This document shows positions 1 through 12,392 of a stretch of DNA of 64,000 nucleotides, in pieces (position 1 is the stretch's first letter; each line of letters starts with the position of its first letter). The translations under genes and the position numbers were made by a program. The notes under the pieces were generated by a model that was not told the origin of the DNA, made no database searches, and saw nothing but the letters and a program-made list of their open reading frames with translations. Origin of the DNA: Procambarus clarkii (taxonomy: Eukaryota; Arthropoda; Malacostraca; Decapoda; Cambaridae); contig NC_091216.1 in NCBI RefSeq assembly GCF_040958095.1, positions 1,011,513-1,075,512 on the forward strand, read 5' to 3'.

Positions 1-3000
1 TGTTCTTGATTTTCCGTTTATATTACCGATTGAAGATGTACACGTAAAACCGCTCTAATCCGGCTGTAAAGTCGATAATTGCAATAAAAACTGAACTAAT
101 CCCCTTTCCAATATTTTACTCAGTATTTTAACGAGAAACAAATAGTTGATTGAAAATGAAGTGTTTAAGGTTAATTTCAAATCAATTATGTGTTTGCATC
201 ATTTTTATTGTATATTTAATGAATTAATAGCAATAAACTGAAAATTCACAAAAACGTGGAAAAACAGCAAAATATTGCCTAATTCGATGATATTTTGTTT
301 ATATCACATAAAGGAAAAGGGGATGATAAACGTCAAAATATTGCTGAATTCGATGATTTTTAGTACGAAACAAAATGCAAGAAAACTTGCTTAAAATGCA
401 ATATTATGCGAAAATCTGAGATTTGAAGGCCAAATGATTTCGTGATACTACATGAAATTGTATCGAAATATTGGTAAAAATGAATATATTTACGTAATAT
501 CAAACTACATGAAAAACGTGAAAAAAGTCATTATTATACCAAATTTGAGGATTTTAACTTCGAATCATAGAGCGACGTTTCGTATTTTGTAGACCCTAGA
601 AAAGACGTATAAAGATGTTGCATCCAATACAAATGATAAAAATAAATGTGTTTTCATTAAAATTAACTAAAATGTTCCTGATTTTCGGTTTATATTACCG
701 ATGTACACGTAAAACCGTCTTAATCCGGCTGAAACGTCGATATACGCAATAAAAACAGAACTTCTCCCCTTTTCAATATCTTACTCAGTATTTTAACGAG
801 AAACAAATAGATGATTGAAAATGAAGTATTTTAGGTTATTTTCTGATCAATTATGTGTTTGCATAATTTTTATCGTATATATAATGAATTAATAACAATA
901 AACTGAAAATTCACAAAAACGTGGAAAAACGGCCTAATTCGATGATATTTTGCTTAAATCACATAAAGGAAAAGGGGATGATAAAGGTCAAAATATTGCT
1001 AAATTCGATGATTTTTAGTACAAAACAAAATGCAAGAAAACTTGCTTATAAATGCAAAATTTGCGAAATTCTGAGATTTGAAAGCCAAATCACATATCGT
1101 GAGAAAACATGAAGTAGTATCGAAATATTGGTATAAACGAATACATATACGTAAAATCACAATACATGAATAACGTGAAAAAAGTCACTATATTACCATA
1201 TTTGAGGATTTTAACTTCAAATCATAGAGCGAGGTCTCGTATTATTAAGATCCATGAAAAGACATATGACAATGTTGTTTCAAATACAAATGATAAAAAT
1301 CAATGTGTTTTCATAAGAATTAACTAAAATGTTCCTGATTTTCCGTTTATATTACCGATGGAAGATGTACACGTAAAACCGCTCTAACCCGGCTGAAACG
1401 TCGATATATGCAATAAAAACAGAACTTCTCCCCTTTCTAATATCTTACTCAGTATTTTAACGAGAAACAAATAGTTGATTGAAAATGAAGTGTTTAAGGT
1501 TAATTTCTAATCAATTATGTGTTTGCATCATTTTTATCGTATATATAATGAATTATTAGCAATAAAATTAAAATTCACAAAAACGTGGAAAAACCGCAAA
1601 ATATTGCCTAATTCGATGATATTTTGTTTATATCACATAAAGGAAAAGGGGATGATAAACGTCAAAATATTGCTGAATTCGATGATATTTAGTACGAAAC
1701 AATATGCAAGAAAACTTGCTTAAAATGCAATATTATGCGAAAATCTGAGATTTTAAGGCCAAATCACATATTATGAATATACATGAAATTGTAACGAAAT
1801 ATTGGTAAAAATGAATATATTTACGTAATATCAAACTACATGAAAAACGTGAAAAAAGTCATTATTATACCAAATTTGAGGATTTTAACTTCGAATCATA
1901 AAGCGACGTTTCGTATTTTTTAGACCCTAGAAAAGACGTATAAAAATGTTGCTTCCAATACAACTGACAAAAATCAATGTGTTTTCATTAAAATTTACTA
2001 AAATGTTCCTGATTTTTGGTTTATATTACCGATGAAAGATGTACACGTATAACCGTTCTACTCCGGCTGAAACGTCGATATATGCAATAAAAACAGAAAT
2101 TCTCCCCTTTTAAATATCTTACTCAGTATATTAACGAGAAACAAATAGTTGTTTGAAAATTAAGTATTTAAGGTTATTATCTGATCAATTATGTGTTTGC
2201 ATAATTTTTCTCGTATATTTAATCAAATAGTAACAATGAACTGAAAATTCACATAAACGTGGAAAAACGGCCAAATATTGCCTAATTCGATGAAATTTTG
2301 TTTAAATCACATAAAGGAAAAGGAGATGATAAAGGTAAAAATATTGCTATATTCGATGATTTTTAGTACAAAACAAAATGCAAGAAAACTTGCTTAAAAT
2401 GCAAAATTTGCGAAATTCTGAGATATGAAGGCCAAATCACATATCGTGAGACTACTTGAAGTAGTATCGAAATATTGGTAAAAAACGAATATATATACGT
2501 AAAATCACACTACATAAATAACGTGAAAAAAGTCACTATATTACCATATTTGAGGATTTTAACTTCAAATCATAGAGCGAGGCTTCGTATTATTTAGATC
2601 CACGAAAAGACATATGACAATGTTGTTTCAAATTCAAATAATAAAAATCAATGTGTTTTCATTAAAATTAACTAACATGTTCCTGATTTTCCGTTTATAT
2701 TACCGATGGAAGATGTACACGTAAAACCGTTCTAATCCGGCTGAAACGTCGATATATGCAATAAAAACAGAACTTCTCCCCTTCTCAATATCTTACTCAG
2801 TATTTTAACGAGAAACAAATAGATGATTGAAAAGGAAGTATTTAAGGTTATTTTTTGATCAATTATGTGTTTTCATAATTTTTATCGTATATATAATAAA
2901 TTAATAACAATAAACTGAAAATTCACAAAAACGTGGAAAAACGGCCTAATTCGATGATATTTTGTTTAAATCACATAAAGGAAAAGGGGATGATAAAGGT

Positions 3001-5194
3001 CAAAATATTGCTAAATTCGATGATTTTTAGTACAAAACAAAATGCAAGAAAACTTGCTTAAAAATGCAAAATTTGCGAAATTCTGAGATTTGAAGGCCAA
3101 ATCACATATCGTGAGAAAACATGAAGTAGTATCGAAATATTGGTAAAAACGAATATATATACTTAAAATCACACTACATGAATAACGTGAAAAAAGTCAC
3201 TATATTACCATATTTGAGGATTTTAACTTCAAATCATAGAGCGAGGTTTCGTATTATTTAGATCCAAGAAAAGACATATGACAATGTTGTTTCAAATACA
3301 AATGATAAAAATCAATGTGTTTCATTAGAATTAACTAAAATGTTCCTGATTTTCCGTTTATATTACCGATTGAAGATGTACACGTAAAACCGCTCTAATC
3401 CGGCTGTAAAGTCGATAATTGCAATAAAAACTGAACTAATCCCCTTTCCAATATTTTACTCAGTATTTTAACGAGAAACAAATAGTTGATTGAAAATGAA
3501 ATGTTTAAGGTTAATTTCAAATCAATTATGTGTTTGCATCATTTTTATCGTATATATAATGAATTATTAGCAATAAAATTAAAATTCACAAAAACGTGGA
3601 AAAACCGCAAAATATTGCCCAATTCGATGATATTTTGTTTATATCACATAAAGGAAAAGGGGATGATAAACGTCAAAATATTGCTGAATTCGATGATATT
3701 TAGTACGAAACAATATGCAAGAAAACTTGCTTAAAATGCAATATTATGCGAAAATCTGAGATTTGAAGGCCAAATCACATATTATGAATATACATGAAAT
3801 TATAACGAAATATTGGTAAAAATGAATATATTTACGTAATATCAAACTACATGAAAAACGTGAAAAAAGTCATTATTATACCAAATTTGAGGATTTTAAC
3901 TTCGAATCATAAAGCGACGTTTCGTATTTTTTAGACCCTAGAAAAGACGTATAAAAATGTTGCTTCCAATACAAGTGACAAAAATCAATGTGTTTTCATT
4001 AAAATTAACTAAAATGTTCCTGATTTTCGGTTTATATTACCGATGAAAGATGTACACGTATAACCGTTCTACTCCGGCTGAAACGTCGATATATGCAATA
4101 AAAACAGAAATTCTCCCCTTTTAAATATCTTACTCAGTATATTAACGAGAAACAAATAGTTGTTTGAAAATTAAGTATTTAAGGTTATTTTCTGATCAAT
4201 TATGTGTTTGCATAATTTTTCTCGTATATTTAATCAAATAGTAACAATAAACTGAAAATTCACATAAACGTGGAAAAACGGCCAAATATTGCCTAATTCG
4301 ATGAAATTTTGTTTAAATCACATAAAGGAAAAGGAGATGATAAAGGTAAAAATATTGCTATATTCGATGATTTTTAGTACAAAACAAAATGCAAGAAAAC
4401 TTGCTTAAAATGCAAAATTTGCGAAATTCTGAGATATGAAGGCCAAATCACATATCGTGAGACTACTTGAAGTAGTATCGAAATATTGGTAAAAAACGAA
4501 TATATATACGTAAAATCACACTACATGAATAACGTGAAAAAAGTCACTATATTACCATATTTGAGGATTTTAACTTCAAATCATAGAGCGAGGCTTCGTA
4601 TTATTTAGATCCACGAAAAGACATATGACAATGTTGTTTCAAATTCAAATGATAAAAATCAATGTGTTTTCATTAAAATTAACTAAAATGTTCCTGATTT
4701 TCCGTTTATATTACCGATGGAAGATGTACACGTAAAACCGTTCTAATCCGGCTGAAACGTCGATATATGCAATAAAAACAGAACTTCTCCCCTTCTCAAT
4801 ATCTAACTCAGTATTTTAACGAGAAACAAATAGATGATTGAAAAGGAAGTATTTAAGGTTAATTTCTAATCAATTATGTGTTTGCATCATTTTTATCGTA
4901 TATTGAATGAATTAATAGCAATAAACTGAAAATTCACAAAAACGTGGAAAAACAGCAAAATATTGCCTAATTCGATGATATTTTGTTTATATCACATAAA
5001 GGAAAAGGGGATGATAAACGTCAAAATATTGCTGAATTCGATGATTTTTAGTACGAAACAAAATGCAAGAAAACTTGCTTAAAATGCAATATTATGCGAA
5101 AATCTGATATATGAAGGCCAAATCACATATCGTGATACTACATGAAATTGTATCGAAATATTGGTAAAAATGAATATTTTTACGTAATATCAAA
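1..5194. repeat. SatA satellite array, about 670-bp monomers (left block)
   Basis: Roughly 7.7 head-to-tail AT-rich monomers. Using the recurring TGTTCCTGATTTTC motif as phase marker, monomers begin at about 1, 673, 1330, 2004, 2678, 3341, 4015 and 4689, giving spacings of 657-674 bp. Two main variants alternate: an A type (locally CATGAAATTGTATCG, AACTACATGAAAAACG) and a B type (CATGAAGTAGTATCG, ACTACATGAATAACG), plus a B' variant. Every monomer holds the short hairpin GCAAGAAAACTTGC. No credible coding frame exists; the small ORFs here recur only because the repeat recurs. The last monomer is cut off by the 24-bp minisatellite. I do not recognise the family by name. Confidence 0.93.
1330..4688. 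repeat. Trimeric higher-order repeat within SatA (about 2.01 kb)
   Basis: Monomers at 1330, 2004 and 2678 are of types A, B' and B. The next ones at 3341 and 4015 are again A and B', nearly identical to the first A and B'. The shift is 2,011 bp. Identity by eye between copies one period apart is much higher than between neighbouring monomers, which defines a higher-order repeat. The third monomer of the second copy (from 4689) starts B-like and turns A-like near 4855, pointing to recombination between monomer types. Confidence 0.75.
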
Positions 5195-5915
5195 CAGCAA
5201 CACACTGGCAGAGGTCTCCAGCAACACACTGGCAGAGGTCTCCAGCAACACACTGGCAGGGGTCTCCAACAACACACTGGCAGAGGTCTCCAGCAACACA
5301 CTGGCAGGGGTCTCCAGCAACACACTGGCAGAGGTCTCCAGCAACTCACTGGCAGGGGTCTCCAGCAACACACTGGCAGGGGTCTCCAGCAACACACTGG
5401 CAGAGGTCTCCAGCAACACACTGGCAGAGGTCTCCAGCAACACACTGGCAGGGGTCTCCAGCAACACACTGGCAGAGGTCTCCAGCAACACACTGGCAGG
5501 GGTCTCCAGCAACACACTGGCAGGGGTCTCCAGCAACACACTGGCAGGGGTCTCCAGCAACACACTGGCAGGGGTCTCCAGCAACACACTGGCAGAGGTC
5601 TTCAGCAACACACTGGCAGGGGTCTCCAGCAACACACTGCCAGGGGTCTCCAGCAACACACTGGCAGAGGTTTCCAGCAACACACTGGCAGAGGTCTCCA
5701 GCAACACACTGGCAGAGGTCTCCAGCAACACACTGGCAGGGGTCTCCAGCAACACACTGGCAGGGGTATCCAGCATCACACTGGCAGGGGTCTCCAGCAA
5801 CACACTGGCAGAGGTCTCCAGCAACACTCTGGCAGGGGTCTCCAGCAACACACTGGCAGGGGTCTCCAGCAACACACTGGCAGGGGTCTCCAGCAACACA
5901 CTGGCAGGGGTCTTT
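5195..5915. repeat. 24-bp minisatellite, 30 copies (first copy)
   Basis: Thirty tandem units of 24 bp with core AACACACTGGCAGRGGTCTC, where R is A or G and splits the units into two variants. The array begins inside a SatA monomer directly after ATATCAAA and ends at the 12-bp array. Because 24 is divisible by three and few units mutate to stops, both strands stay open in several frames (8-residue repeats such as SNTLAGVS). There is no promoter, splice signal or conserved flank suggesting a gene. The array recurs at 20794-21466 with the same order of variants. Confidence 0.95.
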
Positions 5916-6390
5916 CACGCTTTACCCGACGCTTTATCCGACGTTTACCCGACGGTTTACCCGACGGTTTACCCTGACAGTTTACCCGACGTTTTATCCG
6001 ACGTTTACCCGACGGTTTACCCGACGCTTTACTCTGACAGTTTACCCGACGGTTTACCCGACGGTTTACCCGACGGTTTACCCGACAGTTTACCCGACGG
6101 TTTACAATGACGGTTTACCCGACGTGTTTAGTTTATAGATTACACGTCAGTTATCACGAAAACAGATTTTCGACTATTTTATTTTATTTATTCGACGACT
6201 TACACGGCGGGTAAACCCGTCGGGTTTACCTGTCGAGTTTACCCGTTTTTACACGGGTAAAAATTACCCGACGATTTACCCGACGATTTACCTGACGATT
6301 TAGCCGACGATTTAGCCGACGATTTATCCGACGATTTATCCGACGATTTATCCGACGATTTATCCGACGATTTACCCGACGATTTACGAT
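5916..6390. repeat. 12-bp GTTTACCCGACG repeat with hairpins (first copy)
   Basis: Irregular 12-bp units (GTTTACCCGACG, drifting to GATTTATCCGAC) in two runs, 5916-6125 and 6258-6390. The piece between them, 6140-6258, has a near-perfect palindrome, GGTAAACCCG at 6210-6219 and CGGGTTTACC at 6221-6230 with one base between, and a second hairpin ACCCGT/ACGGGT at 6241-6258. The two runs therefore flank a dyad. No gene seen. Confidence 0.88.
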
Positions 6391-7212
6391 TCATTCGGCG
6401 AATCATTCGGCTCTTTATTTATTCATTTTTATTTATTTTATTTTTAGTTTTTAATTTTTTATTTATTTTATAGACATTATATATATATACATTACATTAG
6501 ATATACAGATTACATTAGATATTACATTACATTAAATATTAGGTTAGAGACATTAGATATAGACATATTATTTATTTTATTAAATAGACATTACATATGT
6601 ATTACATTAGATATACAGATTACATTAGATATTACATTACATTACATTAGATATACAGATTACATTAGATATACAGATTACATTAGATATTACATTACAT
6701 TAGATATTAGGTTACAGACACTAGATATAGACATATTATTTATTTTATTATATAGACATTACATATATATTACATTAGATATTACATTACATTACATTAC
6801 TTTACATATTATATTAGATATTACATTACATATATATTACATTAGATATTACATTACATTACATTACATATTACATTACATTACATTACATATTACATTA
6901 CATTACATTACATTACATATTACATTACATTACATTACATATTACATTACATTACATATTACATTACATTACATTACATATTACATTACATTACATATTA
7001 CATTACATTACATATTACATTACATTACATTACATTACATTACATTACATATTACATTACATTGCATATTACATTACATTACATTACGTATTACATTACA
7101 TTACATATTACATTACATTACATTACATTACATATTACATTACATTACATTAGATATATTAGATAATGATTACAGACATTAGATATAGACATATTATTTA
7201 TTTTATTATATA
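6391..7212. repeat. AT-rich tract and ATTAC pentanucleotide array (first copy)
   Basis: AT-rich T/A runs at 6410-6480 lead into a long array built on ATTAC, with frequent ATATTACATT and TTAGATAT interruptions, dense from about 6780 to 7155. A repeated phrase around TAGACATATTATTTATTTTATT (three occurrences, split here by units) marks a longer internal period. No coding potential. Confidence 0.9.
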
Positions 7213-7785
7213 GACGCGACCTGACCCGACACGACCTGACCCGACACGACCTGACCTCGCCTTACCTAATCTAACTCGGGTCCAGGTGTGGGTCCGTGGG
7301 CCCCCGGACTTCCACCCTTCCCCACATCCCAGGGTCAGGTCAGGTCAGGTCAAGTTTTAGCTACCCAGAGACCTCACAGTCGAGATGGACGGACGCAGCT
7401 ACAGGACGGGACACACACAAATCTGTGCCCTGTAGTTACACCGTTTTGACAGACTCGAACACACGTCAGTTCTCATGAGAACAGATTCCCATCCGACTAG
7501 GCCATTCTGGGGTCGCAAAGTTTTCCAAAGCAGGTTCTTATATTTATATTGAGTAATTTGGTAACATGTCGTCGGCGGTTTAATGCTCCAATATTCCAGC
7601 TGAACAAAATATATATTTGGCTGCAACAGTTAACTTTGATACGTTTGAGTAAATAATATCTGTAATTATTGTATTTGGGCGTAATAAACAGGGTAAAGCT
7701 CCGACGTAAATTTGCCTGGCGTGGATGGGTTTTTGTTTGGGCTATTTGGGGAGGAGGAGGAGGATGACGTCTTGACTGGAAGCAA
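7213..7785. other. Low-copy segment, first of two duplicate copies
   Basis: A GC-richer piece that starts with short CCTGACCCGACACGA units, carries a TCAGG run near 7333-7350, and continues as non-tandem sequence to 7785. It is repeated almost base for base at 22709-23279. The short reading frames (60-75 codons) do not resemble a protein I know. A phrase at 7460-7485 (ACGTCAGTTCTCATGAGAAC) resembles one at 6145-6170 inside the 12-bp region, so part of it may be an older duplicate of that region. Function unknown. Confidence 0.6.
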
Positions 7786-8680
7786 GTCGTAATTTCAAAC
7801 AGCGAATAAGCGCAGAAAGTCAGAATTTGCCTCCAAAATATGGCTCAAAAGTCGCATTTGGCATGTTTGGGATATTTTGCAAACTGCAGAGAGGTTAGGG
7901 CAAAATATGATCCATCGCCGCTCTCAGAAATTGGCATATTTTCAAGCGTCAAATTTGGGATGTTTGGGATAAAATGTCGTAATTTCAAATAGCGAATACG
8001 TGCAGACAGCCAGAATTTGGCTCCAAAATATAGCTCATGGGTCGAATTTGGGATGTTTGTGATATTTTGCAAACTGCCGGGGGGTTTGGGCAAAATGTGA
8101 CCCATCGCTACTTTCAGTAATTGGCTTATTTTCAAGCGTCAAATTTGGAATGTTTGGGATAAAAAGTCGTAATTTCAAAATACGAATACGTGCAGAGAGC
8201 CAGAATATAGCTCCAAAATAATTCTCAAGGGTCGAATTTGGGATGTTTGGGATATTTTGAAAACTACAGGGATGGTTTGGGCAAAATGTGATCCATCGCC
8301 GCTCTCAGTAATTGGCATATTTTCAGTATAAAATTCGTAATTTCAAACTGCGAATACGTGCAGAGAGCTAGAATTTGGCTCCAAAATATGGCTCAAGCGT
8401 TGAACTTGGAATGTTTGGGATATTTTGGAAACTGCAGGGAGGGTTTGGACAAAATGTGATCCATCGCCGTTTTCAGTAATTGGAATATTTTCGGTATAAA
8501 AAGTCGTAATTTCAAACTGCGAATAAGTGCAGAGAGCCAGAATTTGGCTCCAAAATATGGCTCAAGCGGCGAATTTGGGATGTCTGCTATATTTTGAAAA
8601 CTGCAGGGGGGGGGGGTTTGGGCAAAATGTGACCTATTGCTGCTCTCAGTAATTGACATATTTTCGGTAAGAAATGTCGT
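7786..8680. repeat. SatB block 1, five monomers of 168-190 bp
   Basis: Five monomers phased by GTCGTAATTTCAAA at 7786, 7976, 8166, 8334 and 8503, with the next GTCGT at 8676, exactly where the block ends. Recurrent internal phrases are GCAGAGAGCCAGAATTTGG, TTTGGGATATTTTGAAAACT and GTGATCCATCGCCG. Spacing drops from 190 to about 169 bp through the block because two units carry an extra piece of about 20 bp. No gene is visible. The same family lies at 24994-25850 and 29918-30767. Confidence 0.9.
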
Positions 8681-9755
8681 TCACTCTCTAGAGACTCTTC
8701 ATCACTCTCTTGAGCCCCTGCATACCTCTCTCAAGCATCTGCATCACTCTCTTGAGCATCTGCATCTCCCTCTTAAGCCTCTGCATTACTCTCTTGAGCC
8801 TCTGCATCCCTCTCCTTAGCCTCTGCATCACTCTCTTCAGCCTCTTCATCCCTCTCTTGAGCCTTTGCAACTTCTCTTCAGCCTCTGCATCACTCTCTTA
8901 AGCCTCTAAATCACTCTCTTGAGGCCTCTGCATAACTCTCTCGAGTCTCTGCATCACTCTCTTGATTCTCTGCATCACTCTCGTAAGCCTCTGAATCACT
9001 CTGGTGAGCCTCTGCATCCCTCTCTTAAGCCTCTGCATCCGTCTCTTAAGCCTCTGCATCACTCTCTTAAGCCTCTGCATCACTCTCTAGTGCCTCTGCA
9101 TCACTCTCTTCAGCCTCTGCATCACTCTCTTAAGCCTTTGCTTCCCTCTCTTGATCCTCTGCATCACTCTCATGATCGTCTGCATCACTCTTGTGCCTCT
9201 GCATCATTCTCTTGAGCCTCTCTATCACTCTCTTGATCCTCTGCATCACTCTCTTGAGCCTCTGCATCATTCTCTTAAGCCTCTGCATCCCTCTCTTGAT
9301 TCTCTGCATTACTCTCTTGAGCCTCTGCATCATACTCTTGAGCCTCTGCATCCCTCTCTTAAGCCTCTGCATCACTCTCTTAAGCCTCTACCTTTCTCTC
9401 GTGGGCCTCTGCATCATTCTCTTGAGCCTTTTGCAGCGCTCTCTTGAGTCTCTGCATCATTCTGTTGAGCCTCTTCAGCCCTCTCTTAAGCCTCTGCATC
9501 ACTCTCTTAAGCCTCTGCATCCCTCTATTAATCCTCTGCATCACTCTCTTGAGCCTCTGCATCCCTCTCTTGAGCCTCTGCATCACTCTCAAGAGCCTCT
9601 GCATCCCTCTCTTGTGCCTCTGCATCCCTCACTTGAGCCTCTGCATCCCTCTCTTGAGCCTCTGCATCACTCGCTTGAGCCTCTGCATCCCTCTCTTGAG
9701 CCTCTGCATCACTCTCTTGAGCCTCTGCATAATACTCTTGAGCACTCTCTTGAGG

Positions 9756-10092
9756 AGTTCAAGAGAGTGATGCAAAGGCTCAAGAAAAGGATGCAGAGGC
9801 TTAAGAAAGTGATGCAGAGGCTCAAAAAAGGATGCAGAGGCTCAAGAGAGTGATGCATAGGCTGAAGAGAGTGATGCAGACGATCAGGAGAGTGATATAG
9901 AGGCTCAAGATTGTGATGCAGAGGCTTAAGAGAGGGATGCAGAGGCTCAAGAGAGGGATGCAGAGGCCCAAGAGAGGGATGGAGAGGCTCAAGAGAGGGA
10001 TGCAGAGGCTCAAGTGAGGGATGCAGTGGCACATGATAGGGATGCAGAGGCTCTTGGAAGTGATGCAAAGTCTCAAGAGAGGGATGCAGGGC
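9756..10092 (-). repeat. Inverted block within the 21-bp array (1)
   Basis: Over about 335 bp the 21-bp unit is in reverse orientation. The left junction has 11-base inverted arms CACTCTCTTGA (9743-9753) and TCAAGAGAGTG (9759-9769). The right junction has 15-base arms at 10075-10089 and 10095-10109. Both breakpoints are therefore short palindromes. Confidence 0.9.
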
Positions 10093-12097
10093 CTCTGCAT
10101 CCCTCTCTTATCATCTGCAACACTCTTCAGCCTCTGCATCACTCTCTTAAGCCTCTGCATCCCTCTATTGAGCCTCTGCGTCACTCTCAAGAGCCTCTGC
10201 ATCCCTCTCTTGTGCCTCTGCATCCCTCACTTGAGCCTCTGCATCCCTTCCTTGAGCCCCTGCATCCCTCTCTTGAGCCTCTGAACCCTCTCTTGAGCCA
10301 CTGCATCCCTCTCTTGAGCCTCTGCATCCCTCGCTTGAGCCTCTGCATCCCTCTCTTAAGCCTCTGCATCACTCTCTTAAGCCTCTGCATCACTCTCGTA
10401 AGCCTCTGAATCACTCTCTAGAGCCTCTGCATCCCACTCTTGAACTCCTGCATCCCTCTCATGAGCCTCTGCATCCCTCTCTTGAGCCTTTGCATCACTC
10501 TCTTAAGCCTCTGCATTCCTCTCTTGTGCCACTGTATCCCTCACTAGAGCCTCTGCATCCCTCTCTTAAGCCTCTGCATCCCTCTCTTGGGCCTCTGCAT
10601 CCCTCTCTTGAGCCTCTGCATCCCTCTCTTAAGCCTCTGCATCACTCTCTTAAGCCTCTGAATCACTCTCTTGAGCCTCTGCTTCACTCTCTTGAGCCCT
10701 TGCATTCCTCTCTCAAGCCACTGCATCACTCTCTTGAGCCTCTGCATCACCATCTTAAGCCTCTGCATTACTCTCTTGAGCCTCTGCATCCCTCTCTTAA
10801 GCCTCTGCATCACTCTCTTGAGCCTCTGCATCACTCTCTTGAGCCTCTGCATCACTCTCTTGAGCCTCTGCATACCTCTCCTAAGACTCTGTAACACTCT
10901 CTTCAGCCTCTGTATCACTCTCTTAAGCCTCTGGATCCCTCTCTTGAGGCCTCTGCATCACTCTCTCGAGCCTCTGCATTCCTCTCTTGAACCTCTGCAA
11001 CAGTCTCTTCAGCCTCTGCATCACTCTCATAAGCCTCTGAATCCCTCTCTTGAGGCCTCTGCATCACTCTCTCGAGCCTCTGCATCACTCTCTTGATCCT
11101 CTGCATCACTCTCTTGGGCCTCAGCATCACTCTCTTGAGCCTCTGCATCACTCTCTATAGCCTCTGCTTCCCTCTCTTGATCCTCTGCATCACTCTCTTG
11201 AGCCTCTGCATCACTCTCTTGATCCTCTGCATCACTGTCTTGAGACTCTGCATCCCTCTCTTGAACTCTTCCTTCCCTCTAATGAGCCTCTGCATCCCTC
11301 TATTGAGCATTTGCATCACTCTCTTAAGCCTCTGCATCCCTCACTTGAGCCTCCGCATCCCTCTCTTATGCCATTGCATCCCTCTCTTGAGCCTCTGCAT
11401 CCCTCTCTTGAGCCTCTGCATCCCTCTCTTAAGCCTCTGCATCACTCTCTTAAGCCTCTGCATCACTCTCGTAAGCCTCTGAATCACTCTCTTGAGCCTC
11501 TGCATCCCTCTCTAGAGCCTCTGCATCACTCTCTTCAGCCTCTGCAGCCCTCTCTTGAGCCTCTGCATCACTCTCTTGAGCCTATACATCCCTCTCTTGA
11601 GCCTCTGCGTCCCTCTCTTAATCCTCTGCGCACTCTCTTCAGCCTCTGCATCCCTCTCTTAAGCCTCTGCATCACTCTCTTAAGCCTCTACCTGTCTCTC
11701 GTGGGCCTCTGCATCATTCTCTTGAGCCTTTTGCAGCACTCTCTTGAGTCTCTGCATCATTCTCTTGAGCCTCTTCATCCCTCTCTTAAGCCTCTGCATC
11801 ACTCTCTTAAGCCTCTGCATCCCTCTATTAATCCTCTGCATCACTCTCTTGAGCCTCTGCATCCCTCTCTTGAGCCTCTGCATCACTCTCTTGAGCTTCG
11901 GCATCCCTCTCTTGAGCCTCTGCATCACTCTCAAGAGCCTCTGCATCCCTCTCTTGTGCCTCTGCATCCCTCACTTGAGCCTCTGCATCCCTCTCTTGAG
12001 CCTCTGCATCACTCGCTTGAGCCTCTGCATCCCTCTCTTGAGCCTCTGCATCACTCTCTTGAGCCTCTGCATAATACTCTTGAGCACTCTCTTGAGG

Positions 12098-12392
12098 AGT
12101 TCAAGAGAGTGATGCAAAGGCTGAAGAAAAGGATGCAGAGGCTTAAGAAAGTGATGCAGAGGCTCAAAAAAGGATGCAGAGGCTCAAGCGAGTGATGAAG
12201 AGCCTCAAGATTGTGATGCAGAGGCTTAAGAGAGGGATGCAGAGGCTCAAGAGAGGGATGCAGAGGCCCAAGAGAGGGATGGAGAGGCTCAAGAGAGGGA
12301 TGCAGAGGCTCAAGTGAGGGATGCAGTGGCACATGATAGGGATGCAGAGGCTCTTGGAAGTGATGCAAAGTCTCAAGAGAGGGATGCAGAGC
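12098..12392 (-). repeat. Inverted block within the 21-bp array (2)
   Basis: A second reversed stretch, about 295 bp. Its left junction is the same sequence as in block 1 (arms at 12085-12095 and 12101-12111). Its right junction is a 17-base-arm palindrome with one spacer base (12375-12391 and 12393-12409). It is a copy of block 1 shifted by about 2.3 kb, shortened by roughly two units, so the inversion predates the larger duplication. Confidence 0.9.

Noticed and set aside
5142-6110. 322-codon ORF SNTLAGVS repeat continuing into the 12-bp array
   Set aside because: It spans three unrelated tandem repeats, starts in satellite DNA, and the second duplicate copy has a frame-breaking base insertion.
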